Source of the DNA: Nocardioides sp. L-11A
GTDB lineage: Bacteria; Actinomycetota; Actinomycetes; Propionibacteriales; Nocardioidaceae
Direction of reading: 5' to 3'
DNA: 64,000 bases
Assembly: GCA_029961745.1 (NCBI GenBank)
Contig: CP124680.1
Coordinates: 1,674,001 to 1,738,000, forward strand
Shown here: piece after piece, positions 33,836 to 42,279 of the stretch
Numbering within the stretch: position 1 is the stretch's first letter
Layout of the letters: each line of letters starts with the position of its first letter
Notes under the pieces: model-generated
Seen by the model: only the letters and a program-made list of their open reading frames with translations
Databases searched by the model: none
Told to the model about the DNA's origin: nothing
Translations under genes and position numbers: made by a program

Positions 33836-34731
33836 CAGAGCGCTCCTGCCCGCTCGCGCCGGGCCAGCCGTCGCGCGAGCACGTCGCACAGCCGGGCCAG
33901 CGGCACGGTCATCGCGATGAAGAACAGCGCCGCGACGACGTACGGCGTGAAGTTGAAGTTGTAGTTCGCGTAGTCGGCGGCGGCGAACAGCGCGTCGAAC
34001 AGGCCGACGGAGGCGACCAGGGCGGTGTCCTTCTGCAGCGAGACGAAGTCGTTGAGCAGCGGGGGTACGACGCGGCGCACGGCCTGCGGCACGATGACGT
34101 GGCGCATCGTCTGCCCGCGGGAGAGGGCGAGCGCGTCGGCGCTGGCGAGCTGGGAGGGGTGGACCGACTCGATACCGGAGCGGAACACCTCCGCGACATA
34201 GGCCGAGTAGGACACCACGAGCGCGACGGTGGCCCAGAAGAAGATGCTGGTCGGGATGCCCTCCAGCCCGAGGGCCGGCATGCCGAAGACGAAGAGGAAC
34301 ACCAGCAGCAGCGTCGGGATGCCGCGCACGACGTCGGTGTAGACCACCGCGAGGCCGCGCAGCGGGACCAGCCACGCGGACTGCGCCTGTCGCAGCAGGG
34401 CCAGCGCCAGGCCGAGCACCAGGATGATCGGCTCGGCGATGAGGAACATCCGCACGTTGAGCCAGAAGCCGTCGACGATGCTCGGCAGCGACTCCTTCGC
34501 ATGGTGCAGGTCGAGGAAGGTCGCGCGCACCCGCGGCCAGCCCGGCGAGAGGACGAGCGCCGCGACCAGGCCGCCGATCACCACGACGGTCGCGACACTG
34601 GCGACGACGACGCGGTGCCGGCGCTGCCGGGAGCGGGTCCGGCGCCGGGCGAGCTCGCGCTCGCTCGGTCGCCAGTCCGACGTGGTCCCGTCGGCCGCGG
34701 GTCCGCCGGCCCCGGATGCGCCGGTGCTCAC
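33835..34731 (-). CDS. Polar amino-acid ABC transporter permease (HisM/GlnP family)
   Basis: 298 residues. A charged N-terminal tail, a membrane helix near 40-65, an insert, then the HisM-type core with its signature ESVHPSQLASADALALSRGQTMRHVIVPQAVRRVVPPLLNDF region (the EAA-like loop) near 200-240. Five or six helices in all. GTG 34731 overlaps the binding-protein stop (GTGA). It is a single permease gene, so it probably forms a homodimer. Confidence 0.92.
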   Translation of the reverse strand: MSTGASGAGGPAADGTTSDWRPSERELARRRTRSRQRRHRVVVASVATVVVIGGLVAALVLSPGWPRVRATFLDLHHAKESLPSIVDGFWLNVRMFLIAEPIILVLGLALALLRQAQSAWLVPLRGLAVVYTDVVRGIPTLLLVFLFVFGMPALGLEGIPTSIFFWATVALVVSYSAYVAEVFRSGIESVHPSQLASADALALSRGQTMRHVIVPQAVRRVVPPLLNDFVSLQKDTALVASVGLFDALFAAADYANYNFNFTPYVVAALFFIAMTVPLARLCDVLARRLARRERAGAL

Positions 34732-35600
34732 GGGAGCTCGGGCACGCTCACGACGTCGGACAGCCACTTCTGCTCGATGTCGGCGAGCGTGCCGTCCTCC
34801 TGGAGCGCGGCGATCGCGCCGTTGACGCACGGCAGCAGCTGGTTGCCCTGCTCGAACAGCAGGCCGAACTCCTCGGGCTCGCCGCCGTCGTACTGGAACT
34901 GGCCCAGCAGCGTGCTGTTCTCGATCTCCGCCGCGCTGATGTAGAAGGCCGTCGGCAGGTCCGCGATGATCGCGTCGACCTGGCCGTTGAGCATGGCCTG
35001 CTTGGCGTTGTTGGTGTTCTGGAACACCAGCGGGTCCTGCTGGGGCTTGATCACGTCGCGGATCGCGGTCAGCGAGGTGGTGCCGGTCTGGGCGCCGATC
35101 TTGAACGTCGCGAGGTCGGCCAGCGAGGTCGCCTTCGCGGCCGGGCTGTCCTCGAGCACGATCACGGCCTGAGCGGCGGAGTAGTAGCCGTCGGAGAAGT
35201 CGACCGCCTTCTCCCGCTCCGGGTTGACCGAGATCTGGTTGATGTCGAAGTCGAAGTCCTTCTTGCCGGGCTTGTAGGAGTTGTTGAAGGGCACGGTCAC
35301 CCAGGTGACCTGGTCCTTCGTGAAGCCCAGCTCCTCGGCGATGGCGTAGGCGACGGCGGACTCGAAGCCCTCGCCGTTGGTGGGGTCGTTGTCGACGAAC
35401 CAGGGCTCGTACGCCGGGGTGTCGGTGCCGACCGTCAGCATGCCGTCCTGCACCAGGGGCAGGTCGGCGACCGCGCACTCGTCGGCGGAAGCGCTCTTGC
35501 CGCTCTGCTCCTCGGGCTCGTCCTCCGCGGGGGCGCAGGCAGCGACCGCGGTGGCGAGGAGGACGGCGGCGACGGGGGTGACGACTCGGGACAGACGCAT
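34728..35600 (-). CDS. Amino-acid-binding lipoprotein, family 3 solute-binding protein
   Basis: About 290 residues. Signal with lipobox A-V-A-A-C near residue 22, followed by an acidic linker. The SBP family 3 core begins LTVGTDTPAYEPWFVDND and includes FDFDINQISVNPEREKAVDFSDGYY and a C-terminal CVNGAIAALQEDGTLADIEQKW. Ligand: a polar amino acid or small derivative, not resolvable. ATG 35600 is chosen because TACGAT lies exactly six bases before it, a leaderless promoter; the longer frame to 35633 would read through that box. First gene of a three-gene operon. Confidence 0.92.
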   Translation of the reverse strand: MRLSRVVTPVAAVLLATAVAACAPAEDEPEEQSGKSASADECAVADLPLVQDGMLTVGTDTPAYEPWFVDNDPTNGEGFESAVAYAIAEELGFTKDQVTWVTVPFNNSYKPGKKDFDFDINQISVNPEREKAVDFSDGYYSAAQAVIVLEDSPAAKATSLADLATFKIGAQTGTTSLTAIRDVIKPQQDPLVFQNTNNAKQAMLNGQVDAIIADLPTAFYISAAEIENSTLLGQFQYDGGEPEEFGLLFEQGNQLLPCVNGAIAALQEDGTLADIEQKWLSDVVSVPELP

Positions 35601-35644
35601 GGCGGAATCGTAGAGCGAGCCCCGCGCTTGCAAGAATGGCGGCC
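35601..35644. promoter_or_regulatory. Compact divergent promoter region between the amino-acid importer and lpdA
   Basis: Only 44 bases separate the two divergent starts. On the minus strand TACGAT (35612-35607) is six bases before the binding-protein ATG. On the plus strand AAGAAT (35633-35638 area) is about seven bases before the lpdA ATG at 35645. Both genes therefore look leaderless and their promoters must overlap. Confidence 0.5.
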
Positions 35645-37012
35645 ATGACGCGCGTGGTGATCGTCGGTGGGGGACCCGGTGGCTACGAGTCGGCCCTGGT
35701 GGCCGCCCAACTGGGGGCGGAGGTCGTGGTCGTGGACTCCGACGGCGTCGGCGGGTCCGCGGTGCTGACCGACTGCGTGCCGAGCAAGACCCTCATCGCG
35801 ACGGCCGAGGTGATGACCGACCTCAGCGAGGCCGGCGAGCTCGGCATCGACGTCGCCCGGCCGCGAGTCGACCTCGCCCGGGTCAACGCGCGGGTCAAGG
35901 CGCTGGCGCTCGCGCAGTCCGCCGACATCGGGAGCCGGCTGCTCCGCGAGGGCGTGCGCGTGGTCACCGGCCGCGGTCGCCTCGACGGTCCGGCCCGGGT
36001 GGTGGCCACCCTCGCCGACGGCACCGAGGCGACGTACGACGCCGACGCGGTGCTGATCGCGACCGGGGCCACCCCGCGGGTACTCCCGACGGCGCAGCCC
36101 GACGGGGAGCGGATCCTCACCTGGGAGCAGGTCTACGACCTCGCCGAGCTGCCCGAGCACGTGATCGTGGTCGGCTCCGGTGTCACCGGCGCGGAGTTCG
36201 CCAGCGCCTACCAGTCGCTCGGCATCCCGGTGACCCTGGTGTCCTCGCGCGACCGGGTGCTGCCCGGCGAGGACCAGGACGCCGCCCAGGTCCTCGAGGA
36301 CGTGCTCACCCGCCGGGGCATGACGGTGCTCTCCCGCTCGCGGATGCAGTCGGTCTCCCGCACCGGCGACGTCGTGACCGTCGCCCTGGCCGACGGCCGC
36401 GAGGTGACCGGCTCCCACTGCATCCTCGCGTTGGGCTCGGTCCCCAACACCGGGGGCATCGGGCTGGAGTCGGCCGGTGTCGCCCTCGACGAGGGCGGCT
36501 TCGTCACGGTCGACCGGGTCTCGCGGACCTCCGTGCCCGGCGTGTACGCCGCCGGCGACTGCACCGGCGTGCTCATGCTCGCCTCCGTGGCGGCCATGCA
36601 GGGCCGGATCGCGATGGCGCACATCCTCGGCGACGCCGTCCAGCCGCTCGACCTGGGAGTGGTGGCCTCCAACGTCTTCACGTCGCCGGAGATCGCCACC
36701 GTCGGGGTGACGCAGCAGCAGGTCGACGCCGGTGAGGTGCTCGCGGAGGTGGTCATGCAGCCGCTCGCCACCAATCCCCGCGCCAAGATGCAGGGCATCG
36801 TCGACGGCTTCGTGAAGCTCTTCGTCGCCCCGGGCTCGCGCAGCCTGCTGGGCGGCGTCGTCGTGGGCCCCCGTGCCTCCGAGCTGATCCACCCGGTCGC
36901 GCTCGCCGTCACCGAGCGGCTCACCGCCGACCAGCTCGCCCAGACCTTCACCGTCTACCCCTCGATCAGCGGCTCCGTCGCCGAGGCCGCCCGCCGCCTG
37001 CATCGCGCTTGA
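35645..37012 (+). CDS. lpdA: NAD(P)H-quinone dehydrogenase of the LpdA (Rv3303c) type
   Basis: About 455 residues, flavoprotein disulfide reductase fold but not a disulfide reductase. The motif reads GGSAVLTDCVPSK, so the first cysteine of the CxxxxC pair is Ala, exactly as in the M. tuberculosis LpdA quinone reductase (GGAAVLDDCVPSK). The C-terminal HPTxSE is replaced by YPSISGS. FAD loop VIVGGGPGGYESAL, NAD loop VVGSGVTGAEFAS and the CTGVLMLASVAAMQGRIAMAHILG stretch strongly match LpdA. It should reduce quinones with NAD(P)H in the cytoplasm. ATG 35645 is preferred over 35636 because it matches homologue N-termini and the leaderless geometry. Confidence 0.9.
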   Translation: MTRVVIVGGGPGGYESALVAAQLGAEVVVVDSDGVGGSAVLTDCVPSKTLIATAEVMTDLSEAGELGIDVARPRVDLARVNARVKALALAQSADIGSRLLREGVRVVTGRGRLDGPARVVATLADGTEATYDADAVLIATGATPRVLPTAQPDGERILTWEQVYDLAELPEHVIVVGSGVTGAEFASAYQSLGIPVTLVSSRDRVLPGEDQDAAQVLEDVLTRRGMTVLSRSRMQSVSRTGDVVTVALADGREVTGSHCILALGSVPNTGGIGLESAGVALDEGGFVTVDRVSRTSVPGVYAAGDCTGVLMLASVAAMQGRIAMAHILGDAVQPLDLGVVASNVFTSPEIATVGVTQQQVDAGEVLAEVVMQPLATNPRAKMQGIVDGFVKLFVAPGSRSLLGGVVVGPRASELIHPVALAVTERLTADQLAQTFTVYPSISGSVAEAARRLHRA

Positions 37013-37029
37013 GTGGGGTGGCGCCGGTG

Positions 37030-37123
37030 GCGGATTCATCACGGGATGTAGGCGTAGTGGAGCTTCTGTAGCGGAACTCCGCTATAGAAGCGGCGGCTCA
37101 CCTACATCCCGTGATGAATCCGC
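37030..37123. repeat. Two-tier hairpin repeat, copy 1
   Basis: 94 bases with perfect 23-bp terminal inverted repeats. The outer arm contains GGATTCATCACGGGATGTAG. Inside is a second 15-bp imperfect stem, GCTTCTGTAGCGG... to ...CCGCTATAGAAGC, at 37062-37091. It fills the gap between lpdA and rpiB. Copies 2 and 3 are at 48270 and 49454. The apex reads GGAACTCC here and GGAGTTCC in the other two, so this copy is inverted relative to them. Confidence 0.9.
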
Positions 37124-37198
37124 AGCGAGCGAGCGCCCGCCCACCGCCGCGACAGCCCACCCGCCCACCCGGCACCTCCGCCTGAGAGAATCCTGCGC

Positions 37199-37702
37199 AT
37201 GCGCGTTCACCTCGGCTGCGACCACGCCGGCCTCGAGCTCAAGTCCCACCTGACGGGCTGGCTGACCGAGCACGGCTACGAGCCGGTCGACCACGGTCCC
37301 TTCGTCTACGACGCCCTCGACGACTACCCGGTCTTCTGTCTGCGCGCGGCCGAGGGCGTGCGCGCCGACCGCGAGGCGGGCCTCGACAGCCTCGGTGTGG
37401 TGATCGGCGGTTCCGGCAACGGCGAGCAGATCGCCGCCAACAAGGTGCACGGCATCCGCGCGGCCCTGGCCTGGTCGGAGGAGACCGCCGCCCTGGCCCG
37501 CGAGCACAACGACGCCTGGGTGGTCGCCGTCGGCGGTCGGATGCACACCCTCGACGAGATGACGCGGCTGGTGGAGGTCTTCCTGACCACGCCGTTCCCC
37601 GGCGAGGAGCGCCACGTGCGGCGCATCGGCCAGCTGTCGTCGTACGACAGTACGGGCGAGCTGCCGCCCCTTCCCGACTCGGCGCTCGGTCACGGAACCT
37701 GA
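37199..37702 (+). CDS. rpiB: Ribose-5-phosphate isomerase B (mycobacterial type)
   Basis: 167 residues. N-terminus MRVHLGCDHAGLELK is the RpiB phosphate-binding start. The active-site stretch GGSGNGEQIAANKVHGIRAALAW has Glu in GEQ where E. coli RpiB has its catalytic Cys, as in M. tuberculosis RpiB. AREHNDAWVVAVGGRMHT and FLTTPFPGEERHVRRI also match. It interconverts ribulose-5-P and ribose-5-P. GAGAAT lies seven bases before the ATG, so it may be leaderless; no Shine-Dalgarno is seen. Its stop overlaps the nei start (TGATG). Confidence 0.94.
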   Translation: MRVHLGCDHAGLELKSHLTGWLTEHGYEPVDHGPFVYDALDDYPVFCLRAAEGVRADREAGLDSLGVVIGGSGNGEQIAANKVHGIRAALAWSEETAALAREHNDAWVVAVGGRMHTLDEMTRLVEVFLTTPFPGEERHVRRIGQLSSYDSTGELPPLPDSALGHGT

Positions 37703-38583
37703 TGCCTGAGGGGCACACCCTCCATCGCCTCGCCGGCGAGCTGACCGCGGTCTTCGGGGGGAGCCGCGTGCACGTCGGCAGCCCCCAGGGCCGCTTCGCC
37801 GCGTCGGCGGCCCAGCTCGACGGCAGCCTGCTGCTCGACGCCGAGGCCTGGGGCAAGCAGCTGTTCGTCCGCTTCGAGGGCGATCGGTTCGTGCACGTCC
37901 ACCTGGGCCTCTACGGCACGTTCGCGGTGCACGACGACCTCGATCCCGGTGCCGAGGTGCCGGCGCCGGTGGGACAGGTGCGCCTGCGGCTGGTCCGCCC
38001 GGCGACGGCCACCCGTCCCGCGGCGTACGGCGACCTGCGCGGCGCGACCACCTGCGCGCTGGAGACCGCCGCGCAGCGCGACGCCGTGGTCGCCCGCTCG
38101 GGCCCGGACCCGCTGCGCGCCGACGGCGACCCCGACCGGGCGTGGGCGCGGATCAGCCGGAGCGCCGCCCCGATCGGCACCCTGCTCATGGACCAGACGG
38201 TCCTCGCCGGCGTCGGCAACGTCTATCGCGCCGAGGTGCTGTTCCGGCACCGCATCCACCCGCTGCGCACCGGTCGCACGCTTCGCAGCACACAGTGGCG
38301 TGCGATCTGGGACGATCTGGTCGTGCTGATGGGGGAGGGCGTGCGGACCGGGCGGATCGACACCGTCCGGCCCGAGCACACCCCCGAGGCGATGGGGCGG
38401 GAGCCGCGGGTGGACGACCACGGCGGTGAGGTCTACGTCTACCGCCGGACCGGCCAGCCGTGTCACGTCTGCGGGAGCCCTGTGCGCACCGAGGTCCTCG
38501 GCGGTCGCAACCTGTTCTGGTGCGCGCGCTGCCAGCGGGCCCCCCGCTCGGTGGCCGGGCGACCCCGGGCCGGTCGTCCATGA
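37702..38583 (+). CDS. nei: Fpg/Nei-family DNA glycosylase (endonuclease VIII-like)
   Basis: 293 residues. The catalytic N-terminus is M-P-E-G-H-T (Pro2 nucleophile, Glu3). The conserved lysine is in WGKQLFVRF near residue 54. The H2TH region reads VLAGVGNVYRAEVLFRHRIHP near 172. A C-terminal zinc finger is present (CHVCGSP and CARC, near 254 and 275). It excises oxidised pyrimidines and cuts the abasic site. The rpiB-nei order is the same as in mycobacteria. ATG 37702 shares one base with the rpiB stop. Confidence 0.93.
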   Translation: MPEGHTLHRLAGELTAVFGGSRVHVGSPQGRFAASAAQLDGSLLLDAEAWGKQLFVRFEGDRFVHVHLGLYGTFAVHDDLDPGAEVPAPVGQVRLRLVRPATATRPAAYGDLRGATTCALETAAQRDAVVARSGPDPLRADGDPDRAWARISRSAAPIGTLLMDQTVLAGVGNVYRAEVLFRHRIHPLRTGRTLRSTQWRAIWDDLVVLMGEGVRTGRIDTVRPEHTPEAMGREPRVDDHGGEVYVYRRTGQPCHVCGSPVRTEVLGGRNLFWCARCQRAPRSVAGRPRAGRP

Positions 38584-39629
38584 TCGGCGCCGGGCGACGG
38601 TGGGCGCTGACCGACGTCGGCACCGCCTGTGCACTCGGCGTCCTGGCGGCCGTGATGGTCGTGGCCATCGGGATGTTCCCCGAGGACGTACCGGTCAACT
38701 TGGTGTTCGTCCCGCTGGTGCTCGGCGTGCTCTTTCTCAGCAACCGGATCCTGCCCTGGTTCGGCGGGTTCATCGTGGTGGCGCTGACCTGCGCGGCCGT
38801 GCTGGAGAACCAGCTCACGGCGCGCATCGCCGTCGCGCTCACGGTGATGTACCTGATCTCGTTCCTGGTGATCGGGCTGTCCCTGCGGCGCGGCGTGGTC
38901 GGGGTCGGCCCGCTGCGGGGCCAGTCGATGCTCGTCGACCTGCGGGACCGGATCCTCGCCCAGGGCGAGATCCCCGAGCTCCCGGCCTCCTGGCTGGTGC
39001 AGTCGGCGCTGTCCTCGGCGGGCGGGTCCCCGTTCGCCGGCGACTTCGTGGTCGCCACCGCCACCGACCGCGGCCGGCGGATCGAGCTGGTCGTGGTCGA
39101 CGTCTCCGGCAAGGGCGAGGCCGCCGGCACCCGAGCCCTGCAGCTGTCCGGCGCGATGGGCGGTCTGGTCGCCGCGCTGCCACCCGCCCGCTTCCTCCCG
39201 GCCGCCAACGACTATCTCCTCCAGCGTTCCTGGGAGGAGGGCTTCGCGACCGCCGTCCACGTCTCGGTCGACCTGGCGACCGGCGACTTCGAGCTCCGCT
39301 CGGCCGGTCATCCGCCGGCCCTCCAGCGGGAGGCGGGCTCGGGACGCTGGAAGCCGTTGCGCCCCGAGGGGCCGGTCCTCGGCATCGTCGAGGACGCCGA
39401 GTTCGGCTGTCACCGCGGGCGCCTGGCGCCGGGCGACAGCCTGCTGCTCTACACCGACGGCATGGTCGAGGAGCCGCGGCGCGACATCGACCTCGGCATC
39501 GACCACATGATGGGGGAGGCGGAGTCCCTGCTGCGCGGCTCCTGGGACGGCCTGGCCCGGCGCCTGGTCGGCGCCGTCGGCTCGCCCGACGACGACCGGG
39601 CGCTGCTGGTGGTCCACCGCCGGCCCTAG
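38580..39629 (+). CDS. Membrane-bound SpoIIE-type PP2C phosphatase
   Basis: 349 residues. Three to four membrane helices in the first 100 residues (CALGVLAAVMVVAIGMF, VFVPLVLGVLFL, GGFIVVALTCAAVL, ALTVMYLISFLVIGL) precede a SpoIIE phosphatase domain. The domain has GDFVVATATDRG and VVDVSGKGEAAGTRALQLSGAM near 155-200, SAGHPPALQ near 245, and DSLLLYTDGMVEEPRR near 285, so the metal-binding aspartates are present. It is an RsbU-like phosphatase that may act on anti-sigma antagonists; none is encoded nearby. ATG 38580 overlaps the nei stop (ATGA). Confidence 0.9.
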   Translation: MIGAGRRWALTDVGTACALGVLAAVMVVAIGMFPEDVPVNLVFVPLVLGVLFLSNRILPWFGGFIVVALTCAAVLENQLTARIAVALTVMYLISFLVIGLSLRRGVVGVGPLRGQSMLVDLRDRILAQGEIPELPASWLVQSALSSAGGSPFAGDFVVATATDRGRRIELVVVDVSGKGEAAGTRALQLSGAMGGLVAALPPARFLPAANDYLLQRSWEEGFATAVHVSVDLATGDFELRSAGHPPALQREAGSGRWKPLRPEGPVLGIVEDAEFGCHRGRLAPGDSLLLYTDGMVEEPRRDIDLGIDHMMGEAESLLRGSWDGLARRLVGAVGSPDDDRALLVVHRRP

Positions 39630-39660
39630 ACGGTGGGGTCCGGGTGGCGGCCTCGGTTGG

Positions 39661-39674
39661 GGCGGGCACCCGCC
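39661..39674 (+). terminator. Short GC hairpin after the SpoIIE-type gene
   Basis: GGCGGGCACCCGCC, a six-base inverted repeat 32 bases after the stop at 39629 and before the tRNA pair. It has no T-tract. A weak terminator or a chance GC palindrome. Confidence 0.3.
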
Positions 39675-39729
39675 CGTGTGGCACGATTGCGCGTGGTCAT
39701 CGGCCGTGCGCGAGCGCGGCCGGACGTCC

Positions 39730-39800
39730 GGGGATGTAGCTCAATGGTAGAGCCTCAGTCTTCCAAACTGATTACGCGGGTTCGATTCCCGTCATCCCCT
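39730..39800 (+). tRNA. tRNA-Gly(TCC)
   Basis: 71 bases. Acceptor GGGGATG pairs with CATCCCC, discriminator T. D-arm GCTC..GAGC, anticodon arm TCAGT-CTTCCAA-ACTGA with anticodon TCC, T-arm CGGGTTCGATTCCCG. CCA is not encoded. Confidence 0.97.
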
Positions 39801-39839
39801 CGAAGTGCGGCCCGGCAGCTGGATCGGCGAGCCGTTCCG

Positions 39840-39912
39840 CGGGGCGTAGCGTAGTGGCTAGCGCGCCTGCTTTGGGAGCAGGAGACCGCAGGTTCGAGTC
39901 CTGTCGCCCCGA
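39840..39912 (+). tRNA. tRNA-Pro(TGG)
   Basis: 73 bases. Acceptor CGGGGCG pairs with CGCCCCG, discriminator A. Anticodon loop CTTTGGGAG with anticodon TGG on a CCTGC/GCAGG stem, T-arm GCAGGTTCGAGTCCTGT. CCA is not encoded. It is 39 bases after tRNA-Gly, so both are probably on one transcript. Confidence 0.97.
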
Positions 39913-39990
39913 CAGATCCACCCCGATCAACCCGATCGAGGCGGGCACCCACGGCCCGCGCACCACCCCACTGACAGTAGGAGAACACCT

Positions 39991-41367
39991 GTGAAGAGCG
40001 CCGTCGAGACCTTGAGCCCGACCCGGGCCAAGCTGACCGTCGAGGTGCCCTTCGAGGAGCTCAAGCCGAGCCTCGACGCGGCGTACCAGAAGATCGCGAA
40101 GCAGATCAACGTCCCCGGCTTCCGCCGCGGCAAGGTCCCGCCGCAGGTCATCGACCGCCAGATCGGCCGCGGCGTGGTCCTCGACGAGGCCGTCAACGAG
40201 GTGCTGCCGAAGGCCTATGTCGAGGCGCTCCAGGAGAACAACCTCACCCCGCTCGCCCAGCCCGAGATCGAGGTGACCAAGTTCGAGGACAACGACGCGC
40301 TCGAGTTCACCGCCGAGGTCGACGTCAAGCCCGAGATCGAGCTCCCGGCGTACGACGGCCTCGAGGCCAGCGTCGAGGACCTCGCGGTCGGCGACGACGA
40401 CGTCGCCGAGCAGGTCGACGCGCTGCGTGAGCGCTTCGGCACCCTCATCGACGTCGAGCGCGCCGCGCAGGACGGCGACTTCGTGGTCATCGACCTGGTC
40501 GCCACCAACGACGGCGAGGTCGTCGACGGCGCCGAGATCTCCGGCTTCTCCTACAAGGTCGGCAACGGCGGCATGATCGAGGGTCTCGACGAGGCGCTCG
40601 TGGGCATGTCGGTCGACGAGGAGAAGACCTTCACCACCCAGCTCGTCTCCGGCGACCTGGTCGGCCAGGATGTCGAGGTGGCTGTCAAGGTCACCCAGGT
40701 CCAGGAGCAGGAGCTCCCCGAGCTCGACGACGAGTTCGCCCAGGAGGCCTCGGAGTTCGACACCCTCGACGAGCTGCGCGACGACGTCCGCGAGCGGCTC
40801 ACCCGCGGCAAGCGGCTCGAGCAGGCCGCAGCCGCCCGCGACGCCGTCCTCGAGGCGCTGCTGGAGAAGGTCGAGATCCCGCTGCCCGAGTCGATGGTCA
40901 CCGAGGAGCTCAACGCCCGGCGCGCCAACCTCGAGCAGCAGCTGGTCATGGCCGGCATGACCCTGGAGAAGTACCTCGAGGACGAGTCGCAGACCCAGGA
41001 GGAGTTCGAGGCCGACCTCGAGCGCCGGGTCCGTGACGCCGTCGCCGCGCAGTTCCTCCTCGACGAGATCGCCGACAAGGAGGAGATGGGTGTCGACCAG
41101 GGCGAGCTGACCCAGCACATGATGCGCCGCGCGCAGCAGTCCGGCCAGGACCCGCAGGAGTTCGTCAACCACATGTTCGAGCACAACCACGTGCCCGAGC
41201 TGGTCCAGGAGATCCGCCGCGGCAAGGCGCTCCAGCTCCTCGTCGAGGGGGCGACCGTCAAGGACGCCGCCGGCAACGTCCTCGAGCTGAAGAACCTGCA
41301 GGCCGACGGCACCATCGGCGAGCCCGCCGAGGATTCCGAGGAGACCGAGGCTCCCGCCGAGGCCTGA
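39991..41367 (+). CDS. tig: Trigger factor, ribosome-bound chaperone/prolyl isomerase
   Basis: 458 residues. N-terminal ribosome-docking domain with the signature GFRRGKVP near residue 44, FKBP-type PPIase domain at about 160-245 (GDFVVIDLVAT, NGGMIEGLDEALVGM), helical C-terminal arms and an acidic Ala/Glu tail. It binds nascent chains at the exit tunnel. GTG 39991 has AGGAGA six bases upstream. It follows two tRNA genes and precedes the clp region, as in other actinobacteria, although four unrelated genes now separate it from clpP1. Confidence 0.97.
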   Translation: MKSAVETLSPTRAKLTVEVPFEELKPSLDAAYQKIAKQINVPGFRRGKVPPQVIDRQIGRGVVLDEAVNEVLPKAYVEALQENNLTPLAQPEIEVTKFEDNDALEFTAEVDVKPEIELPAYDGLEASVEDLAVGDDDVAEQVDALRERFGTLIDVERAAQDGDFVVIDLVATNDGEVVDGAEISGFSYKVGNGGMIEGLDEALVGMSVDEEKTFTTQLVSGDLVGQDVEVAVKVTQVQEQELPELDDEFAQEASEFDTLDELRDDVRERLTRGKRLEQAAAARDAVLEALLEKVEIPLPESMVTEELNARRANLEQQLVMAGMTLEKYLEDESQTQEEFEADLERRVRDAVAAQFLLDEIADKEEMGVDQGELTQHMMRRAQQSGQDPQEFVNHMFEHNHVPELVQEIRRGKALQLLVEGATVKDAAGNVLELKNLQADGTIGEPAEDSEETEAPAEA

Positions 41368-41387
41368 CCGGCACCTGTTCCACCGTT

Positions 41388-41444
41388 CGCACCCGGCATT
41401 CGGGTCGTGCTCCCCGCGGAGTCGCGACCGGGATGCCGGGTGCG
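41388..41444. terminator. Long hairpin between tig and the convergent methyltransferase gene
   Basis: A 20-base arm (CGCACCCGGCAT then TCGGGTCG) pairs with CGACCGGGATGCCGGGTGCG with two mismatches around a 17-base loop. It lies between two convergent stops. No U-tract. Confidence 0.75.
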
Positions 41445-41456
41445 GCGCTCTCGGGG

Positions 41457-42239
41457 TCAGCGTCGGGCTTCCACCAGGTGCCGCGTCGCATGCGCGACGA
41501 ACGGCCGACCCGCGCGTAGCTGCTCGTCGAGCGCCTGCAGTCGGTCCCGATAGCGCTCGACGGTGAAGTCGGGCACCCACCACACGCACTTCCGCAGCAG
41601 CCACACGACCGCGCCGATGTCGTACAGCTCCATCCGGCAGCGGGCCGTGCGCAGGTCGACGACGGTGAGCCCGGCCCGCTCGGCCGCGCTCCGCTCGTCC
41701 TCCGGGTCCCGGGCCCGCCGCTCCTCGGGGAGCGGGCCCAGGAACCACTCGATCAGCTCGAACGCCGACGCCGGACCGACGTGCTGGGCGAGGTACCGGC
41801 CGCCGGGGCGCAGCACGCGGGCGATCTCGGCCCAGTCGGGAGCCACCGGGTGCCGGGCGGTGACCAGCTCGAAGGAGGCGTCCGGGAAGGGCAGTGGTCG
41901 CCCGCCGCTGACCTCGACGACCTCCGCGCCGCGCGGCCCCAGGAGCCTCCTGGCGCGTTCGGCGTTGGGCGCCCATCCCTCGGTCACCACCATCCGGCCG
42001 GGGAGAACCGGGGCCTCGGCCAGGACCTCGCCGCCGCCGGTGTCGAGGTCGAGGGCGGCGCCGTGGTCCCCGACGCCGGCGAGACGCTCGGCCAGCAGGC
42101 GGGAGTAGCCCCAGGGCGGACGCTCCTCGCTGGCCCTGCCGTCCAGCCAGCCGAAGCCCCAGCCGCTCACGTCGGCCTGCTCCGCCTCCGCCACCAGCTC
42201 CTCGAACGCGCGCACCGGGCGAGCGTGCCACATCGCCAT
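41457..42239 (-). CDS. Class I SAM-dependent methyltransferase
   Basis: About 260 residues. Motif I is LDLDTGGGEVLAE near residue 64. The post-motif strand is PLPFPDASFELVTARH near 115, and ARVLRPGGRYLAQHVG near 138 is the methyltransferase motif with RPGG. C-terminal VWWLLRKCVWWVPDF-like hydrophobic stretch fits the substrate lid of small-molecule methyltransferases. Substrate unknown. ATG 42239 or ATG 42233; TACACT lies a few bases upstream, so the mRNA has little or no leader. It is divergent from the lipase gene, sharing a 40-base promoter. Confidence 0.85.
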   Translation of the reverse strand: MAMWHARPVRAFEELVAEAEQADVSGWGFGWLDGRASEERPPWGYSRLLAERLAGVGDHGAALDLDTGGGEVLAEAPVLPGRMVVTEGWAPNAERARRLLGPRGAEVVEVSGGRPLPFPDASFELVTARHPVAPDWAEIARVLRPGGRYLAQHVGPASAFELIEWFLGPLPEERRARDPEDERSAAERAGLTVVDLRTARCRMELYDIGAVVWLLRKCVWWVPDFTVERYRDRLQALDEQLRAGRPFVAHATRHLVEARR

Positions 42240-42279
42240 TGAGTGTACGAGTGTGCACTCAGTTCGCTAGCCTGTCCGC
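42240..42279. promoter_or_regulatory. Shared divergent promoter with imperfect palindrome (methyltransferase/lipase)
   Basis: TGAGTGTACGA and GTGTGCACTCA (42240-42261) form a 22-bp imperfect palindrome with TGAGTG/CACTCA ends. On the plus strand TAGCCT (42268-42273) is exactly six bases before ATG 42280. On the minus strand TACACT overlaps the palindrome. Both genes could be controlled by one repressor bound here; the repressor is not in the window. Confidence 0.5.

Noticed and set aside
39755..39988. A minus-strand frame across the tRNA genes encoding GATGLEPAVSCSQS-like sequence
   Set aside because: This is the familiar spurious peptide read from antisense tRNA; the tRNA folds explain the region fully.
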